Below, piece by piece: positions 62,370 to 64,000 of a stretch of 64,000 nucleotides of DNA. The translations under genes and the position numbers were made by a program. Positions within the stretch are counted from its first letter, which is position 1. Each line of letters begins with the position of its first letter. The notes beneath the pieces are model-generated. The model saw nothing but the letters and a program-made list of their open reading frames with translations, had not been told where the DNA came from and made no database searches. This stretch comes from Lederbergia citrisecunda (GTDB lineage: Bacteria > Bacillota > Bacilli > Bacillales > Bacillaceae_C): the NCBI RefSeq assembly GCF_018343695.1, contig NZ_JAGYPJ010000002.1, forward strand, positions 62,561 through 126,560, written 5' to 3'.

Positions 62370-62530
62370 TTCTTATGTAGAGAGGTTGAGGGACTGGCCC
62401 AATGACACCTCGGCAACAGGCTTTTTTAAGTACTGTGCCAATTCCAGCAAGCGTAATGCTTGAAAGATAAGAAGAGACAAATGCACGGATTAAAACCTCT
62501 TCTTTATCGAAGTGGTTTATTTTTTTGCTC
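62370..62530 (+). promoter_or_regulatory. SAM-I (S-box) riboswitch with terminator
   Basis: Conserved S-box blocks are present: P1 CTTATGTAGAGAGG paired with GATAAGAAGAG, GAGGGACTGGCCC, ATGACACCTCGGCAACAGGC and TGCCAATTCCAGCAA, then GCTTGAAAGAT. The aptamer ends near 62479. AAAACCTCTT pairs with AAGTGGTTTA, then a T7 run (to about 62526) is the terminator. SAM binding stops transcription. A second perfect hairpin, CTAAACCAAGTAAA (62530-62543) with TTTACTTGGTTTAG (62552-62565), follows with no T-run. Confidence 0.95.
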
Positions 62531-62648
62531 TAAACCAAGTAAATGGATTTGTTTACTTGGTTTAGCGTGTCTCTTAAAGAGGAGGAGATCGGAGAAAAGT
62601 TAATACTTTTGAAGTGAATATTTAACTAAAAACTAGGAGGAATAAGAA

Positions 62649-63371
62649 ATGGCTTTAGTTGAAAGCATTGAAAAGAAAATTGGAGGGATTCATGCAATCC
62701 CTGAGCTTGCCCCACAATGGAAAAAACTTGATTTAGCAGAGATTTTGTCGCGTAGAGCGGCATTTGTATCCGTTAGCCAAAATAAATCTTTATACGAATC
62801 ATGGGGAGCACAAGGCCATGAAAATCATCGGAAACGAGGTAATCTGCCTGCAACAATCAAAGTGGTAGAGGCCGCCAGAAATGCAGCAAACTTTGTCTCG
62901 TTCAATTGGATTGGCTACAGCGTTTTTCGTGAAGATTATCCGAAAACCATTTTTGATCAAGTCCAATATGAAACATGGGTAGAAAAACTAAATTTTTCAG
63001 AGGAGCAAAAGGCAAAAGATAACGAGTTGGTTGACGAGCTTCAAGCTTTAGTAAGACCTGGAGATTTGCAATTTAATGAGCTTGCGCTTCAGACAGCGTT
63101 TGTCGGCACACAGTTGCCGTTAGAGCTTGCGCGCAAGCAAGTAGAAGTAATTGTGTTTACGGGAATTCACCTTGATTGGTGCATTGAAGGAAATGCCCGC
63201 TCAGCAAGGGATCATGGATATCTCCCAATCATCATTGGTGATGCAACGGGTTGTGCCAAACCTGAGCAAGAAGCAGCTGCAATGGAAAGAATCAATAACT
63301 ATTTCGCTCCAGTTATTTCAGCAGATACGTTTGTAAAGTTATTAAATCAAGGAACAGAAAGCGCATCTTGA
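62649..63371 (+). CDS. Isochorismatase-family cysteine hydrolase
   Basis: The 240-residue protein has the isochorismatase-like fold. The probable catalytic Cys lies in TGIHLDWCIEGNARSARDHGY, preceded by a VEVIVF strand, and the GDATGCAKPEQEAAAMERI segment closes the site. It keeps the Cys, but its N-terminal half (residues 1-110) is unlike nicotinamidase and has an unusual LDLAEILSRRAAFVSVSQNK region. It lies directly behind a SAM-I riboswitch and 36 bp before an AmiS/UreI channel gene, so it probably hydrolyses an amide or carbamoyl compound linked to methionine or sulfur supply (inference). TAGGAGG precedes ATG 62649. Confidence 0.85.
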   Translation: MALVESIEKKIGGIHAIPELAPQWKKLDLAEILSRRAAFVSVSQNKSLYESWGAQGHENHRKRGNLPATIKVVEAARNAANFVSFNWIGYSVFREDYPKTIFDQVQYETWVEKLNFSEEQKAKDNELVDELQALVRPGDLQFNELALQTAFVGTQLPLELARKQVEVIVFTGIHLDWCIEGNARSARDHGYLPIIIGDATGCAKPEQEAAAMERINNYFAPVISADTFVKLLNQGTESAS

Positions 63372-63407
63372 CCATGTGTTAAACATGCAGTGACAGGAGG
63401 AACGTAA

Positions 63408-64000
63408 ATGCAAAACGTCGGCTTAATGTACTGTGGGGCAGTTCTTTTCATTAATGCATTGATGCTTTTAGGAAAGGTCGATAGTAAAAGTGCAGGGGTA
63501 TTTAATCTTTTCCTCGGGGCAATTCAAGTAATTACACCTTTTTATGTCATATTTACTGCTGGCTCCGATCCGTGGGTGATTTTTAATGCATCAGGTGTCT
63601 TCTTGTTTAGCTTAACGTATCTTTATGTAGGAATTACGAACTTGAAAGAATGGGATAGTTCTGGTGTAGGTTGGTTTTCGCTGTGGGTTGCTATAATGGC
63701 AGTAGGCTATGGAATTATGAGTTTTGTCCATTTCCATGATCCAAAGTTTGGCATTATCTGGTTTATGTGGGCATTCCTTTGGAGCTTATTCTTCCTATTA
63801 CTTGCCTTGAAAAAAGATATTGCTATTCTCACAGGATGGGTAACATTGATTCAAGCTCTGATTACGGCTACCATTCCTGGGTTTCTAATGCTTATCAATG
63901 TGTGGGATTCGATTGGGGTAGAATTAATGTGGGGAGTTGCAGTACTTTTTGCAATCGTTGTGGCATCTCTATTCTATAAAACTAGAACTTCACCGAATAA
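63408..64000 (+). CDS. AmiS/UreI-family amide or urea channel, 3' end outside window
   Basis: The frame stays open from ATG 63408, with GGAGG 8 nt upstream, to the window end (197 codons). It begins MQNVGLMYCGAVLFINALML and has at least six hydrophobic helices with FNLFLGAIQVITPFYV and VGWFSLWVAIMAVGYG, typical of the AmiS/UreI family of proton-gated urea and short-chain amide channels. Its pairing with the hydrolase suggests import of an amide and release of ammonia in the cell. The missing end is probably short. Confidence 0.85.
   Translation, partial: MQNVGLMYCGAVLFINALMLLGKVDSKSAGVFNLFLGAIQVITPFYVIFTAGSDPWVIFNASGVFLFSLTYLYVGITNLKEWDSSGVGWFSLWVAIMAVGYGIMSFVHFHDPKFGIIWFMWAFLWSLFFLLLALKKDIAILTGWVTLIQALITATIPGFLMLINVWDSIGVELMWGVAVLFAIVVASLFYKTRTSPN

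Noticed and set aside
63767-63979. 70-codon ORF in another frame near the window end
   Set aside because: It overlaps the AmiS/UreI gene, whose frame is supported by a ribosome-binding site and membrane-helix pattern.

Overview
The window reads as the chromosome of a low-GC, spore-forming Bacillaceae bacterium (Bacillus sensu lato). Support comes from strong AGGAGG ribosome-binding sites, many TTG/GTG starts, Bacillus-type leader RNAs (T-box, SAM-I, yybP-ykoY and ydaO-type), an LPXTG/sortase system, and genes resembling yqhV, yitE, yrzF, pdaC and czcR. The genus cannot be fixed from the sequence alone.

Layout. 1-4.6 kb: the 3' part of a giant ATPase/histidine kinase whose start lies outside the window, a small operon of an SRPBCC protein and its ArsR-type repressor behind a double operator, and an alpha/beta hydrolase. 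5-15 kb: galactoside locus 1, with a sugar-binding lipoprotein, two permeases, an EbgA-like GH2 beta-galactosidase, a GH63-like glycosidase, a DMT transporter and a LacI regulator. 15-26 kb: a YfhP-like membrane protein (minus strand), then galactoside locus 2, with a YesN/YesM-type two-component pair, a sugar-binding lipoprotein, two permeases and a second GH2 beta-galactosidase. Neither locus has an ABC ATPase, so both probably share an MsmX-type ATPase encoded elsewhere. 26-30 kb: an SDR epimerase-like protein, PdaC-type peptidoglycan deacetylase, dispersed repeats and an unlisted 50-aa ribbon-helix-helix protein. 30-41 kb: a 2952-aa LPXTG adhesin with 11 Cna_B repeats, its class D sortase and a SARP-like response regulator.

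41-54 kb: T-box-controlled leuA, a glutamate/dicarboxylate symporter behind a ydaO-type (c-di-AMP) riboswitch, a divergent LysR/EamA pair, a VOC protein, an amidase, serC, a KtrB/KtrD-type potassium channel subunit, an AlkD-like repair protein and yqhV. 54-61 kb: a sulfur locus resembling the B. subtilis yit operon. It holds yitE-like, cysC, sat, cysH and comA (phosphosulfolactate synthase) genes plus a divergent MFS transporter, and would activate sulfate, reduce it to sulfite and join it to PEP towards sulfolactate. It is followed by a decayed 7TMR-DISM sensor and a TauE/SafE (TSUP) permease.

61-64 kb: a YrzF-like kinase, a dispersed repeat, a manganese (yybP-ykoY) riboswitch on the minus strand with an intact promoter but no gene before the next terminator, then a SAM-I riboswitch driving an isochorismatase-family hydrolase and an AmiS/UreI-family channel cut by the window end. 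The features most worth follow-up are the orphan Mn riboswitch, the SAM-controlled hydrolase/channel pair, the duplicated three-repeat block in the adhesin, and the palindromic box arrays upstream of several operons.
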